From positions 88,059 through 152,058 of the forward strand of contig CAZDLO010000001.1 in the NCBI GenBank assembly GCA_964506325.1: a stretch of 64,000 nucleotides of DNA, read 5' to 3'. Both the position numbers and the translations under genes were made by a program. The DNA comes from CAINVV01 sp964506325. Lineage in GTDB: Bacteria; Bacteroidota; Bacteroidia; Bacteroidales; Prolixibacteraceae. Below the pieces are notes generated by a model. The model worked only from the letters and a program-made list of their open reading frames with translations, made no database searches and had not been told where the DNA came from. Positions 27,614-37,268 of the stretch are shown here, piece by piece (the stretch's first letter is position 1; each line of letters opens with the position of its first letter).

Positions 27614-29656
27614 ATGAAAGTTTTAAAGTTGATTTACATTTTATTGCTTGCGACATTTGCAGCATGCCAGGCTCCTGCGCCCAAATTGCAGCAGCCTCCG
27701 GTTATTGATCGTGAACTCTTGTTTGACAACCCTGAAATTGCTGGAGGACAGCTATCTCCAGACGGGAAATTTATCTCGTTTGTTAAGCCTTACAAAGGAA
27801 CACTCAATATCTGGGTGAAGAAACTCAATGAAGATTTTACAGCCGCTAAGCCAATTACTGCTGACACTCTTCGCCCTGTAAGAAATTATTTCTGGTCGCG
27901 CGACGGCAAGTACATCCTTTATATCCAGGACAAGGGTGGCGACGAAAATTTCAATATCTACGCCGTTGATCCTCAGGAGGTACCTCAACCCGGGAAAGAT
28001 ATCCCGGCAAACAGGGACCTTACCAACTTAAAAGGAGTAAGGGTCTTCATTTATGCAGTACCTTTTAAGGATGCAGATGCCATTTACATCGGTTTGAATG
28101 ACCGGGATAAGGCATGGCACGACCTGTATAAAATGAAACTTTCGACCGGTGAAAGGACCCTGGTACGCCAGAATTCACCTGAGGACAGAATAACCGGATG
28201 GGTGTTTGACTGGGAGGACCAGCTTAGGCTTGCAAGCCGCTCCAATGCAGATGGAAGTACTGATCTTCTACGGGTTGATGACAAAGAGTTGGTTAAAATT
28301 TATTCCACAACTGTGTTTGAGGAGGCTATTCCATTTTCATTTGATAAGGAGAACAAAGGTGTTTACATGAGCACCAACAAGGGAGATTCAGTGGATCTCT
28401 CGCGTCTGGTTCGCTTTGATCCTTCGACTTTAATTGAAGAAATTATAGAAAGTGATCCAGTGAAAAGGGTGGATTTTGGAAACCTGGGGATCTCAGAGAA
28501 AAACAAGTCAATTATCTATACATCCTATGAGGATGAAAGAAACAGGGTCTATTGGAAGGACAAAACTTATGAAGAAGATTATAATTTGATTAAGAAGGAA
28601 TTGCCAAATTCTGATATCTATTTTTACTCCTCCACAACGGATGAAAATTATTGGTTGGTCAATGCATCCGCTGATGTGGACCCGGGTTCGGTCTATTTAT
28701 GGGACCGTTCCACCAGAAAGCTTTCGTTCCAGTACAGGCCGCGGCCCAACATCCCAGTCCAGGCCCTTTCGGAAATGAAGGCTATAACTTATAAATCTTC
28801 CGACGGACTTGAAATACCTGCCTATTTAACATTGCCCAAAGGACTGGAAGCTAAAAATCTGCCTCTGATAGTCTTTCCTCATGGCGGGCCATGGGCGCGC
28901 GACACCTGGGGCTACAATTCATTTGCCCAGTTCCTCGCCAACCGGGGATATGCTGTTCTGTCCCCCAATTTCCGCTCTTCCACGGGTTATGGCAAGAAAT
29001 TCCTGAATGCAGGCAACAATCAGTGGGGAGAAAAGATGCAGGATGATCTGACCTGGGGAGTAAAATACCTGACCGGAGAAGGGATCGCCGATCCCAAAAG
29101 GGTTGGAATTATGGGTGGTTCCTACGGTGGTTATGCTACCCTTGCAGGGGTGGCTTTTACACCAGATATTTACACTTGCGGGGTTTCTATTGTTGGCCCG
29201 TCGAACTTAATAACACTTCTGAATTCTATTCCTCCTTACTGGGAGGCGGTAAGGAAGACTTTTCATGTTCGAATGGGGGATCCGACGAATCCCGAAGGCA
29301 AGGCCCAATTGGAACGTCAGTCACCGCTTAATTCAGCAGGAAAGATAAAAGCGGCATTAATGGTTGTCCAGGGGGCGAATGATCCAAGGGTCAACAAGGC
29401 AGAATCCGACCAGATTGTCATCGCACTGCGTGACAGAGGCTTCCCGGTGGAATACATCGTGGCACCTGATGAAGGCCATGGATTTGCACGTCCGGTCAAT
29501 AATATGTCCATGATGGCATCGGCAGAGAAATTCCTGGCCAAACATCTTGGCGGGCGTTACCAGGAGTCTATGAAGCCTGAAGTAGCCAAAAGGCTGACTG
29601 AGATCACAGTTGACGTAAAGGCAGTAACACTTGCTGCTCCTGAAGTTAAGAAGTAA
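27614..29656 (+). CDS. lipoprotein S9-family prolyl oligopeptidase
   Basis: A 680-residue peptidase of the prolyl oligopeptidase family. The N-terminus is a lipoprotein signal with Cys18 in FAAC. A seven-bladed beta-propeller (about 40-390, for example LSPDGKFISF and WSRDGKYILYIQD) precedes the alpha/beta hydrolase. The triad is Ser503 in GGSYGGY, Asp590 in GANDPRV and His622 in DEGHGFA. The pre-catalytic HGGPWARD segment forms the oxyanion area. It probably cleaves short peptides in the periplasm, like acylaminoacyl peptidases or dipeptidyl peptidases. An intrinsic terminator follows, so it is probably a single-gene unit. Confidence 0.92.
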   Translation: MKVLKLIYILLLATFAACQAPAPKLQQPPVIDRELLFDNPEIAGGQLSPDGKFISFVKPYKGTLNIWVKKLNEDFTAAKPITADTLRPVRNYFWSRDGKYILYIQDKGGDENFNIYAVDPQEVPQPGKDIPANRDLTNLKGVRVFIYAVPFKDADAIYIGLNDRDKAWHDLYKMKLSTGERTLVRQNSPEDRITGWVFDWEDQLRLASRSNADGSTDLLRVDDKELVKIYSTTVFEEAIPFSFDKENKGVYMSTNKGDSVDLSRLVRFDPSTLIEEIIESDPVKRVDFGNLGISEKNKSIIYTSYEDERNRVYWKDKTYEEDYNLIKKELPNSDIYFYSSTTDENYWLVNASADVDPGSVYLWDRSTRKLSFQYRPRPNIPVQALSEMKAITYKSSDGLEIPAYLTLPKGLEAKNLPLIVFPHGGPWARDTWGYNSFAQFLANRGYAVLSPNFRSSTGYGKKFLNAGNNQWGEKMQDDLTWGVKYLTGEGIADPKRVGIMGGSYGGYATLAGVAFTPDIYTCGVSIVGPSNLITLLNSIPPYWEAVRKTFHVRMGDPTNPEGKAQLERQSPLNSAGKIKAALMVVQGANDPRVNKAESDQIVIALRDRGFPVEYIVAPDEGHGFARPVNNMSMMASAEKFLAKHLGGRYQESMKPEVAKRLTEITVDVKAVTLAAPEVKK

Positions 29657-29721
29657 GTGTAACGCCGGATTATGCCGGTAAAATAGTCAGTCATTTTGTA
29701 CTTTGTAAATATTGGCAGTTG

Positions 29722-29760
29722 AAAAGCCTCAGCCCTCTCAGGAGGACTGAGGCTTTTTTT
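29722..29760 (+). terminator. intrinsic terminator after the S9 peptidase gene
   Basis: AAAAGCCTCAG at 29722-29732 pairs with CTGAGGCTTTT at 29747-29757, giving a stem of 11 pairs that runs into a T-stretch (29754-29760). Confidence 0.85.
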
Positions 29761-30033
29761 GGTTTTCTTCAGTTTTTCGTTTCCCTTCCCTGGTTGCCAA
29801 ATTGTTTTACCTTCTTGATCCTGATTCTGAACCCTCTTTCTTCACGAGGATGAAATGAATGATGCAGATTGGAATAAAAGCCGGACCAGGGCTGCTTCAG
29901 ATTATTTCTCCGGAATATTTCAAAAAGAGTCCAGCCAATCAAATTGTTTTCAGAATTCAAAATAAATAAATCTAAATTTGTGCTAACTCGTGGCTGATTT
30001 AATTCAGCCTGATTATCTAATACCAATCATCCG
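29761..30033. promoter_or_regulatory. leader region of the propeller/alpha-toroid gene
   Basis: No gene is supported here; the minus-strand frame at 29769-30026 has no recognisable feature. TAAATTTG at 29973-29980 fits the TAnnTTTG box, 53 nt before the start codon at 30034. An upstream TTTG partner at the right distance is not evident, so only the -7 box is proposed. Confidence 0.4.
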
Positions 30034-32166
30034 ATGAGACTACTATTTTTTTTGTTACTGCTTTCTCCCCTGATAAACACTGGTCAGCCTGTTCCTGAAA
30101 ACTATTTCAGGCAGGATGTGGCCGTACGATTTGCTCCGAAACAGGGTATGCCTGATGATAGAGTGAAAACTATGGCATTTGAAGACGGATCACCTGTTGC
30201 CATACTTGAAAATTCGCAACTTAAATGGGATGGGCATTCCTGGCGACCTTCAAAATCCTATGTGGTTCCTGCTCCGCTGAAATTGCCTGAACTTCCCGTC
30301 AACGCCGGTACCCTCCTCTCTTCCGTGGAATACGGCAAGGGTTATGCAATCGGGACGACTAACGGGCTGTTTTTATACTCTCCTGGGCAAAAAAAATGGA
30401 CAGAACAGTTTCCCTTCGATCAGAACTACAAGTGGGCACCTGTGAAGGTATCAGCCCTTGCGGTTGATTCAAAAGGACTGCTTTGGTTTGGCGCAGAACA
30501 GGGAGCCGGATGCTTTAACGGAGAAAAATGGAAGTTGTTCTCCGGGAAGGAAGGGTTGCCTTACAATCATTTTACCTGTGCCGAAGCAGGTCCGGATGGC
30601 ATTGTGTGGTTTGGCACTGAGAAGGGAGCCATCCGTGCAGAAAATGGTCGTTTCCATTACAGGTTCAGCCTAAGGTGGCTGCCCGACGATTGTGTGAATG
30701 ATATTGCTGTCCAGAGTGATGGTACTGCCTGGTTTGCAACGAACAGGGGAGTAGGACAGATTATTTCCAAACGGATGACAATGGATGAAAAGGCGGCTTT
30801 TTTCACCCTTCAGACGGAGTCCAGGCATCAGCGATTGGGCTTTATTGCTCCCAATGAACTGAAAATCCCTTATGACGTAAGTACTTCTATTCCAGGGATA
30901 TCAGACAATGATGGCATGTATACATCGATGTACGGAGCTGCACAGGCATTCCGATATGCCGTAACCGGTGATGCAGAGGCAAAAATATTGGCCGTAAGGA
31001 GTTTCAATGCTTGCAAATGGTTGGTGGACATCACTCATGAACCCGGATTTCCAGCCAGGGTAATAGTTCCGGTCGACTGGCCAGAGCCATTGAAGGATCC
31101 GGATTTCAGCCACAAAATGAACCTTGCGGTTCAAAAGAGTGATCCATTCTGGAAAGATATCAATCCACGCTTCGTCAAAAGTAAAGACGGCAAATACCTT
31201 TGGAAATGTGATACCAGCTCCGATGAACTGGCCGGGCATTATTTTTTCTATGGGATCTATTATGACCTCGTGGCCAAAACGGAAGAAGAAAAGAAGCCAG
31301 TGCGGGAAGTTGTTGCCGCAATTACCGATCATTTGATTCGGCATGGCTTTTTTCTGTCTGATTTTGACGGAAAACCAACCAGATGGGGTGATTTTTCACC
31401 GCAGTACGTCAACTCAATCTGGGGTTGGGAGCAGCGCGGGTTGAATTCGATGATGATGCTCTCCTTTCTGAATGTGGCATCTCACGTAACAGGGGACCAG
31501 AAATATGAAAAAGTTGCTGCCACACTCCGTGAGAAGAACAATTATCACATCAATGCCATGCATGGCAAGGAATTCTTTCCACCGTCCAATGTGGTTCCGT
31601 GGGACAACAATCTCTGTCTGATGAGTATGTACGGATTGATCAATTATGAGAAGGATCCTGAACTGTTATTAATGTACAGGATGTCACTCGAGAATTCCTG
31701 GCTGCACATAAGCAAGCAACAAAATGCTTTTTGGGATGCAGTTTATGCCTCCTTGGCCAACAGATTCTTTCAAATGGATGAAAAGGGATTTTTCAATTCA
31801 AAAAGTATCTTCCCTGAAGCCGGAGGTTTTACCCAACTGAAGATCAAGGAGCTCAAAAATGTGCCATCTTTGGGGAAAGGGATAGCTGAAACTTTAAAAG
31901 GCATCCCTCTTGACCTGGTTGGCTATAAGATGGATAATACAAACCGGCTGGATATTGTTTTTGATCCGACTCCCGGTCAGAATCGAACGATTGGATGGGG
32001 AATCAACGGTTATGCTCTCCCTGTGGAGGAGCGTGGCCACGTAAGGCAGGACAGGGACGGTTTTGCGTTGGCAACAGAGGAAGTAGGTGGCGGCCGGTCA
32101 GAACAGGAAGGTACGTTTTTCCTTTTACCATACTACATGGCAAGGTATCACAATCTTATCAAATAA
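30034..32166 (+). CDS. exported beta-propeller plus alpha-toroid protein, possible glycan-active enzyme (family unknown)
   Basis: A 710-residue protein with a signal peptide (about 1-18). Residues 20-260 form repeats of the two-component-regulator-propeller kind (LLWFGAEQGAGCFNGEKWKL, IVWFGTEKGAIRAENGRF, TAWFATNRGVGQI). Then come helices like an (alpha/alpha)6 toroid (about 275-620). Conserved acidic or aromatic motifs are SDNDG (290), DTSSDE (393), DFDGKPTRWG (443) and VPWDNN (about 521). The same motifs occur in the 772-residue protein at 52720-55038, its paralogue. A toroid with paired acids suggests a glycoside hydrolase, lyase or epimerase; this is inference. The propeller makes it different from known toroidal GH families that I can recall. 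Confidence 0.72.
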   Translation: MRLLFFLLLLSPLINTGQPVPENYFRQDVAVRFAPKQGMPDDRVKTMAFEDGSPVAILENSQLKWDGHSWRPSKSYVVPAPLKLPELPVNAGTLLSSVEYGKGYAIGTTNGLFLYSPGQKKWTEQFPFDQNYKWAPVKVSALAVDSKGLLWFGAEQGAGCFNGEKWKLFSGKEGLPYNHFTCAEAGPDGIVWFGTEKGAIRAENGRFHYRFSLRWLPDDCVNDIAVQSDGTAWFATNRGVGQIISKRMTMDEKAAFFTLQTESRHQRLGFIAPNELKIPYDVSTSIPGISDNDGMYTSMYGAAQAFRYAVTGDAEAKILAVRSFNACKWLVDITHEPGFPARVIVPVDWPEPLKDPDFSHKMNLAVQKSDPFWKDINPRFVKSKDGKYLWKCDTSSDELAGHYFFYGIYYDLVAKTEEEKKPVREVVAAITDHLIRHGFFLSDFDGKPTRWGDFSPQYVNSIWGWEQRGLNSMMMLSFLNVASHVTGDQKYEKVAATLREKNNYHINAMHGKEFFPPSNVVPWDNNLCLMSMYGLINYEKDPELLLMYRMSLENSWLHISKQQNAFWDAVYASLANRFFQMDEKGFFNSKSIFPEAGGFTQLKIKELKNVPSLGKGIAETLKGIPLDLVGYKMDNTNRLDIVFDPTPGQNRTIGWGINGYALPVEERGHVRQDRDGFALATEEVGGGRSEQEGTFFLLPYYMARYHNLIK

Positions 32167-32215
32167 GATGCTGGTGAGAATTGAAAATACTAATAACTAA
32201 TCAATTAATCTGGTG

Positions 32216-34786
32216 ATGGAAAAAAAATTGTTCATGCTTGTTGTCCTGATAATCGCCTTTTCAGGTCCGATACTGTTTGCACAGAACAACCCGGTGGAGA
32301 ATGCCGATTACCGCCTTGCGGAAAGGTTCTCCCCAACAAAAATTAAAAAGATGGTTTTTAGTACTTCGGTTAATCCGCGATGGCTAAAAACCGGAGATCA
32401 GTTCTGGTTTGCCGACACAACATCGGACGGTACTTTCTTTTACCATGTCGACATGGAGAAACGTACAAAGTCATTTTTGTTTGATAACCATAAAATGGCC
32501 GCAACGCTGACAAAAATTACAGGAGATCCTTATGATTGGCAGCATCTTCCGGCAATTAAACCCAAATTCAGGAAGGATGATACTGTTTTCCAGTTCGATG
32601 TAACCAGTTCACGTGACGAAGAAAAAAAGAGTGAAGCCGTGAAGGATTCAACGGCCGCCTTGAAAGAGACCAACAAAGCAAAGAAGGGTCCTATTTCCGG
32701 AAGCGAAAAGGACAAGGATAAAATTAAGAAGAAGGTTTTTCATTTTGAATATAACCTGAAAACAGGGGAGCTTTATGAAAATAAAGAATGGAAGGAAGAG
32801 AAGGAGAACCCTGACTGGGCCAATATTTCACCTGATGGTGAACATATTCTCTTTTCCCGAAATTACAATCTTTTCTGGATGGACAAGGAGAATTACAAGA
32901 AAGCGAAAAATGACGATAAGGACAGTACAATTGTTGAGCATCAGCTGACTACCGACGGAGTGAAAGACTATTCATTCGGGGACGGCTATATTGCCACAGT
33001 CAATGACGACGAAAAGAAAATAAAGGAAGAAAGTAAGAAGAGAAGAGGTGCCTGGATCAGTTGGTCGCGGGATTCGAAGAAGTTTGCCATGGTCAGGAGC
33101 GACAACAGGCTGGTTAAAGATTTGTGGGTCATAAATGTTTTGAAAGAACCCCGGCCCGAGCTGGAGACCTATAAGTACCAGATGCCAGGAGAGAAGGAAG
33201 CGCCAATTGATGAATTATGGATCTTTGATATGAACTCAAAGGCAGGTAAAAAAGTTGCCGTTGACAAATTTAAAGATCAGAGTGTTGAAATACACAGGGC
33301 GAATCTTTCCAATAAGCAAAGACTTGAAGATTATGTGCCGGCTATGTGGCTTTCAGAAACATCTGACAAGCTTTTTATCACGCGCAAAAGCCGTGATTTA
33401 TACCGGGTTGATATTTGTGCCGTGAACACACAAACAGGAGATGTAAAGGTTGTGGTAGAGGAACGTATGAATACCTATATTGAAACAAAAAGGTTATTCA
33501 CTCTTGCCAATGGGAGGGAGCTAATTCACTGGTCGGAGCGCGATGGCTGGGCACATTTTTATTTGTACGATGAAAATGGAAACATGAAGAACCAGATAAC
33601 AGCAGGTCCGTGGCATTGCGGAGAGATTGTAAAGGTGGATGAAAAAAGCAGAACCATGTATTTTATTGGCAACGGTCGTGAAATCAATGAAAATCCATAT
33701 TATGAACACCTGTACAGGGTAAACCTGGATGGCTCCGGGTTGCAGCTTCTGAATCCGGGAGATTATACCAATAACATGGATATGAGTGATTCATACAAAT
33801 ATTTTGTTAATACCGGCTCAAGGGTCAACTCTGTTCCAAAATATGAGATCAGGGACAATACCGGGAAGCCGGTCATGGAATTGGGTAAGTCCGATCTGAC
33901 GAACCTTTTCCGGGCTGGATATAGGTTTCCGGAACCATTCAACGCAAAAGCATCGGATGGGGTCACCGATATTTACGGAGTGATGTACAAACCTTTCAAT
34001 TTTGATTCAACCAAACTGTATCCGCTCATCGAATATGTTTATCCCGGACCTCAGACCGAAGCTGTCAATGCGGCATTCAACAGCAAAATGGACAGAACAG
34101 ACCGTGTCGCACAACTAGGGTTTATTGTCATTACCCTGGGAAACAGGGGAGGTAATCCCAACCGTTCAAAGTGGTACCACAATTACGGATATGGTGACCT
34201 CAGGGATTATGGACTGGCTGACAAAAAATATGTGGCTGAGCAACTTGCTGACAGGTATAAGTTTATTGACATTACGAGAGTTGGAATAACCGGACATTCA
34301 GGCGGCGGGTTTATGTCAACTGCAGCACTGTGTCAATATCCCGATTTTTATAAGGTTGCTGTCTCTTCTTCCGGAAATCACGAAAACAATGTTTACAACA
34401 GGTGGTGGAGTGAAACGCATCACGGTGTTAAGGAAAAGGTGAATGATGAAGGCGAAACACAGTTTCTCTACGATATTGAAAAGAACTCTCAGCTGGCCAA
34501 AAACCTCAAGGGAAAGCTGATGCTGATAACCGGAGATATTGATAACAACGTTCACGCAGCCAATACCTTCCGGATGGCCAACGCCCTCATCAGGGCAAAC
34601 AAGCGATTTGATATATTTATTATGCCCGGGCAGAGACATGCTTACGGTGATTTTACAGAATACGCTTTCTGGCTGAAGGCTGATTACTTTTGTAAGCACC
34701 TGATTGGCGATTATTCTATAAGTACCGATATTTTTGAGATGAACAGGGAGACCAGGATGACGCCAGGAAAGAAGAACCAGAATTAG
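32216..34786 (+). CDS. exported S9-family peptidase, dipeptidyl-peptidase IV-like
   Basis: An 856-residue peptidase with a signal peptide ending near GPILFAQN. I use the ATG at 32216, three bases after an in-frame GTG. The propeller domain (about 30-590) has an insertion rich in Lys, Ser and Glu (about 130-175, with KKSEAVKDSTAAL and KDKDKIKKK). The hydrolase domain has Ser695 in GHSGGGF, Asp776 in GDIDNNVH and His808 in GQRHAYGD, which fits DPP-IV-type S9 enzymes. It presumably trims N-terminal dipeptides in the periplasm. It follows the toroid gene by 49 bp and may share its transcript. The charged insertion is typical for some Bacteroidota members. Confidence 0.9.
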   Translation: MEKKLFMLVVLIIAFSGPILFAQNNPVENADYRLAERFSPTKIKKMVFSTSVNPRWLKTGDQFWFADTTSDGTFFYHVDMEKRTKSFLFDNHKMAATLTKITGDPYDWQHLPAIKPKFRKDDTVFQFDVTSSRDEEKKSEAVKDSTAALKETNKAKKGPISGSEKDKDKIKKKVFHFEYNLKTGELYENKEWKEEKENPDWANISPDGEHILFSRNYNLFWMDKENYKKAKNDDKDSTIVEHQLTTDGVKDYSFGDGYIATVNDDEKKIKEESKKRRGAWISWSRDSKKFAMVRSDNRLVKDLWVINVLKEPRPELETYKYQMPGEKEAPIDELWIFDMNSKAGKKVAVDKFKDQSVEIHRANLSNKQRLEDYVPAMWLSETSDKLFITRKSRDLYRVDICAVNTQTGDVKVVVEERMNTYIETKRLFTLANGRELIHWSERDGWAHFYLYDENGNMKNQITAGPWHCGEIVKVDEKSRTMYFIGNGREINENPYYEHLYRVNLDGSGLQLLNPGDYTNNMDMSDSYKYFVNTGSRVNSVPKYEIRDNTGKPVMELGKSDLTNLFRAGYRFPEPFNAKASDGVTDIYGVMYKPFNFDSTKLYPLIEYVYPGPQTEAVNAAFNSKMDRTDRVAQLGFIVITLGNRGGNPNRSKWYHNYGYGDLRDYGLADKKYVAEQLADRYKFIDITRVGITGHSGGGFMSTAALCQYPDFYKVAVSSSGNHENNVYNRWWSETHHGVKEKVNDEGETQFLYDIEKNSQLAKNLKGKLMLITGDIDNNVHAANTFRMANALIRANKRFDIFIMPGQRHAYGDFTEYAFWLKADYFCKHLIGDYSISTDIFEMNRETRMTPGKKNQN

Positions 34787-34855
34787 CAATGATGCTTCTT
34801 TCCCGTGATTTTAAGGTGTGGTCTTGTCAGGTCCAATCCCGCTATATTTCCAGTT

Positions 34856-36043
34856 ATGAATAAGAAATCGAAGGTTACAGCCCCAATTGTTGAGAAACCG
34901 GTGCATTGGCAATGGTTTATTGTAGGAGGAATTGTTCTGGTTGCTGCACTTGTTGCAGGAATTATGTTCTTTGTTTCTCCGGCAAATGTGAAAACCGTGA
35001 AAAGTGCCAGGCATGAGGATGTAATAATAAACGCTGCCGTTTCACCTTTTGCTCCAACAAATGAGAACACAAAACAGCCCGGAGAGCCCGCTCCTGATGG
35101 AATGGTATGGATTCCCGGCGGAGAATTCTCGATGGGCAGTACAATCCCGGATGAGGGTGTATGCACCGCGGTAACCTTGAACGCTGTTGAGGATGCCAAA
35201 CCTGTTCACCGTGTTTATGTGGATGGCTTCTGGATGGATAAAACAGTTGTCACGAATGACCAGTTTGAGAAATTTGTAAAGGCAACAGGTTACAGGACCA
35301 TTGCTGAAATTGCACCAACACAAGAGGAATTTCCTACGGTGCCACCTGAAAACCTGGTGCCCGGTTCTGCAGTATTCACTCCAACTCCGGAGCCCGTAAA
35401 GTTGGATAACATGCTGCAATGGTGGCGTTATGAACAGGGAGCCTCCTGGAGGCATCCTACCGGCATGATGAGCGACATCAAGGGGAAAGGGAATTTTCCG
35501 GTAGTGCAGATTGCTTATGCCGACGCTGTGGCCTATTCGGGATGGGCAGGCAAGCGGCTGCCTACAGAGGCAGAATGGGAATTTGCTGCCAGGGGCGGAT
35601 TGTCAGGAAAGACCTATGCCTGGGGCAACGAATTCAAGCCGGGTGGCAAGCCGATGGCAAATACTTACCAGGGGATTTTCCCTGTTGAGGATACCGCAGA
35701 AGATGGATTTGCGGGAATTGCTCCCGTAGGACAATTTCCACCGAACAAATATGGTTTGTTCGACATGGCCGGAAATGTATGGCAATGGTGCAATGATTGG
35801 TACCATCCTGATGCTTATGCGCAGCACAGGCATCAGGGAGATGTAGCAGTCAATCCGAAAGGCCCTGATTCCTCTTTCGATCCTGCCGCGCCCGAAGAGA
35901 AAAAGCGTGTGCACAGGGGTGGTTCATTCCTTTGCACCGACCAGTATTGTACAAGGTATATGGTAGGCACCAGGGGCAAAGGTGAAGTGTCTTCAGCTAG
36001 CAACCATATCGGCTTCCGCTGTGTTCGGGACCCCGGTAAATAA
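34856..36043 (+). CDS. formylglycine-generating enzyme (SUMF1 family), membrane-anchored
   Basis: A 395-residue protein. The ATG at 34856 precedes one membrane helix (about 22-44, HWQWFIVGGIVLVAALVAG), so the enzyme is anchored with the catalytic domain outside. Domain features are GMVWIPGGEFSMGS (start of the FGE-sulfatase fold), PTEAEWEFAARGG and GNVWQWCNDWY. At the C-terminus RGGSFLCTDQYC and SASNHIGFRC occur; Cys360 and Cys365 are at the CX4C spacing of the copper-binding cysteines of true formylglycine-generating enzymes. It would oxidise a sulfatase cysteine to formylglycine. No sulfatase gene is visible in the window, so it acts on genes elsewhere or on a different target. Confidence 0.88.
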   Translation: MNKKSKVTAPIVEKPVHWQWFIVGGIVLVAALVAGIMFFVSPANVKTVKSARHEDVIINAAVSPFAPTNENTKQPGEPAPDGMVWIPGGEFSMGSTIPDEGVCTAVTLNAVEDAKPVHRVYVDGFWMDKTVVTNDQFEKFVKATGYRTIAEIAPTQEEFPTVPPENLVPGSAVFTPTPEPVKLDNMLQWWRYEQGASWRHPTGMMSDIKGKGNFPVVQIAYADAVAYSGWAGKRLPTEAEWEFAARGGLSGKTYAWGNEFKPGGKPMANTYQGIFPVEDTAEDGFAGIAPVGQFPPNKYGLFDMAGNVWQWCNDWYHPDAYAQHRHQGDVAVNPKGPDSSFDPAAPEEKKRVHRGGSFLCTDQYCTRYMVGTRGKGEVSSASNHIGFRCVRDPGK

Positions 36044-36053
36044 TTCCTGCCAC

Positions 36054-36812
36054 TTATAACAAGCGCAGAAGGATATTTCTGTAATCCATTCGTCCACGGT
36101 CTGCCTCCAGTCCGATTGAACCTTTGGGAGGAATCTGAAGCGCCTCCTCGAGTACCTCCCCGTTGCAGGTGCAATGAGCAACATTGTTCTTTACAACAAC
36201 TTCTATCTTGTTCCAGTCCTGGGGCCTGTATTTTTTCAATTCCCGGTAAGGGCCTGCCAACAGGTAATCACGGCACTGCAATTGTTTACCCCTGAGGAAA
36301 ATGCCGCTGTCTGCATTTGGGGAGGCCCGGAATTCGATAGTGAGCATAAAGTCGGATGAAAATTCCAGGGATGACCAGAGGTTTACCCAGTGCGGGCCTT
36401 TTGCCTCGTCCCATGGATTGATTGTAAGCATGCTGTCTTTCGCCATGAAACGGCCGTCTGATGATTCAGTCTTGCCTTTAAATGGCTCCAGAATTATGTT
36501 TTCTGATATTTTGTTGTGATAACACCATCCGCTAAGGTCCTTGCCATTGAAAAGTTCAGTAAAAGGACTATCCTTATTATTTTCCTGATCGATAGGTCCA
36601 ATGGGATCGTTCAGTTGTTTAATCTCCATCTTCCTCTCCGGAATCAGGGTGTTTTTCATAAAAGGATCTAATGCTATTGCGGAAAGCGATCCTGCAACCA
36701 GCAGAAAAATCACCATAGTGAGCCTTGGAGGATAGTTGATTATTCCGGTCCTCGACCAATTTTGCAGGACCCTCAGAATATTCTTTGACGGCAGTTGTTT
36801 ATTTTTCATCAT
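36054..36812 (-). CDS. membrane-anchored DUF1080 (3-keto-disaccharide hydrolase-type) protein
   Basis: A 252-residue protein started at the ATG at 36812 (a second ATG at 36809 is equivalent). A hydrophobic segment (about 33-52, MVIFLLVAGSLSAIALD) anchors or exports it. The body is a concanavalin-like beta sandwich of the DUF1080 type: FNGKDLSGW, DFMLTIEFRASPNADSGIFL, DWNKIEVVVKNNVAHCTCNG, and GSIGLEADRGRMDYRNILLR. DUF1080 members are now associated with cleavage of 3-keto-glycosides. It is convergent with the FGE gene (10-bp gap) and divergent from a sugar-isomerase-like gene, a pairing seen in such pathways. The function is inferred from the family. Confidence 0.82.
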   Translation of the reverse strand: MMKNKQLPSKNILRVLQNWSRTGIINYPPRLTMVIFLLVAGSLSAIALDPFMKNTLIPERKMEIKQLNDPIGPIDQENNKDSPFTELFNGKDLSGWCYHNKISENIILEPFKGKTESSDGRFMAKDSMLTINPWDEAKGPHWVNLWSSLEFSSDFMLTIEFRASPNADSGIFLRGKQLQCRDYLLAGPYRELKKYRPQDWNKIEVVVKNNVAHCTCNGEVLEEALQIPPKGSIGLEADRGRMDYRNILLRLL

Positions 36813-37268
36813 GGTACATGGATTATGTGTTCCTTCATACCATTGCAAGTTAGCAAAATCATGAAAATATATAGGGTTATGGATGCTGTCACGGTTCCAT
36901 CTCCAATGAACGGCACACTGCCGTAAATGTTAATGAACTTTTGAGAACAATTTCCATTCTATCTGATCCGAAGTTTATCAGTCGGGTAGCATAATGAAGC
37001 CCGCGTCACCCTGATCATCTCCATGCAGAATGTGCAAAAGGCAAAAGAGTAACCTGCTGATTGAATATTGCCTCCCAATATTGTTTATCACGCTCCTGTT
37101 TAGGCTGGAACTCCGGACCATCGTGTCTGAAAAGCGGTACAGATTCATAATATATTGAACCATCACTGTCCTGAATTTTTTTTTCTTCGCTGGTTTTGAA
37201 GCTTAAACCAGAGTATTATCTTTATGGTATGAAATCGCTTTGAACGTAAACAACTAAATAATCAGATT
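36813..37268. other. divergent intergenic region
   Basis: About 455 bp between the divergent DUF1080 and isomerase genes. No coding sequence is supported. The plus-strand promoter for the isomerase gene is listed at 37195-37224. For the minus strand I see no TAnnTTTG box close to 36812. Confidence 0.5.
37195..37224 (+). promoter_or_regulatory. Bacteroidota-type promoter for the isomerase-like gene
   Basis: TTTG at 37195-37198, an 18-bp spacer and TATCTTTA at 37217-37224 resemble the -33/-7 consensus (one mismatch, final G to A). The ATG at 37269 lies about 45 nt downstream. Confidence 0.5.

Noticed and set aside
29769..30026. A minus-strand frame of 85 codons between the S9 peptidase and toroid genes.
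   Set aside because: No recognisable domain, signal peptide or start context; it overlaps the likely promoter region of the next gene.
34805..34855. An upstream GTG start for the formylglycine-generating enzyme.
   Set aside because: It would put extra residues before a clear membrane anchor; the ATG at 34856 gives a standard N-terminus.
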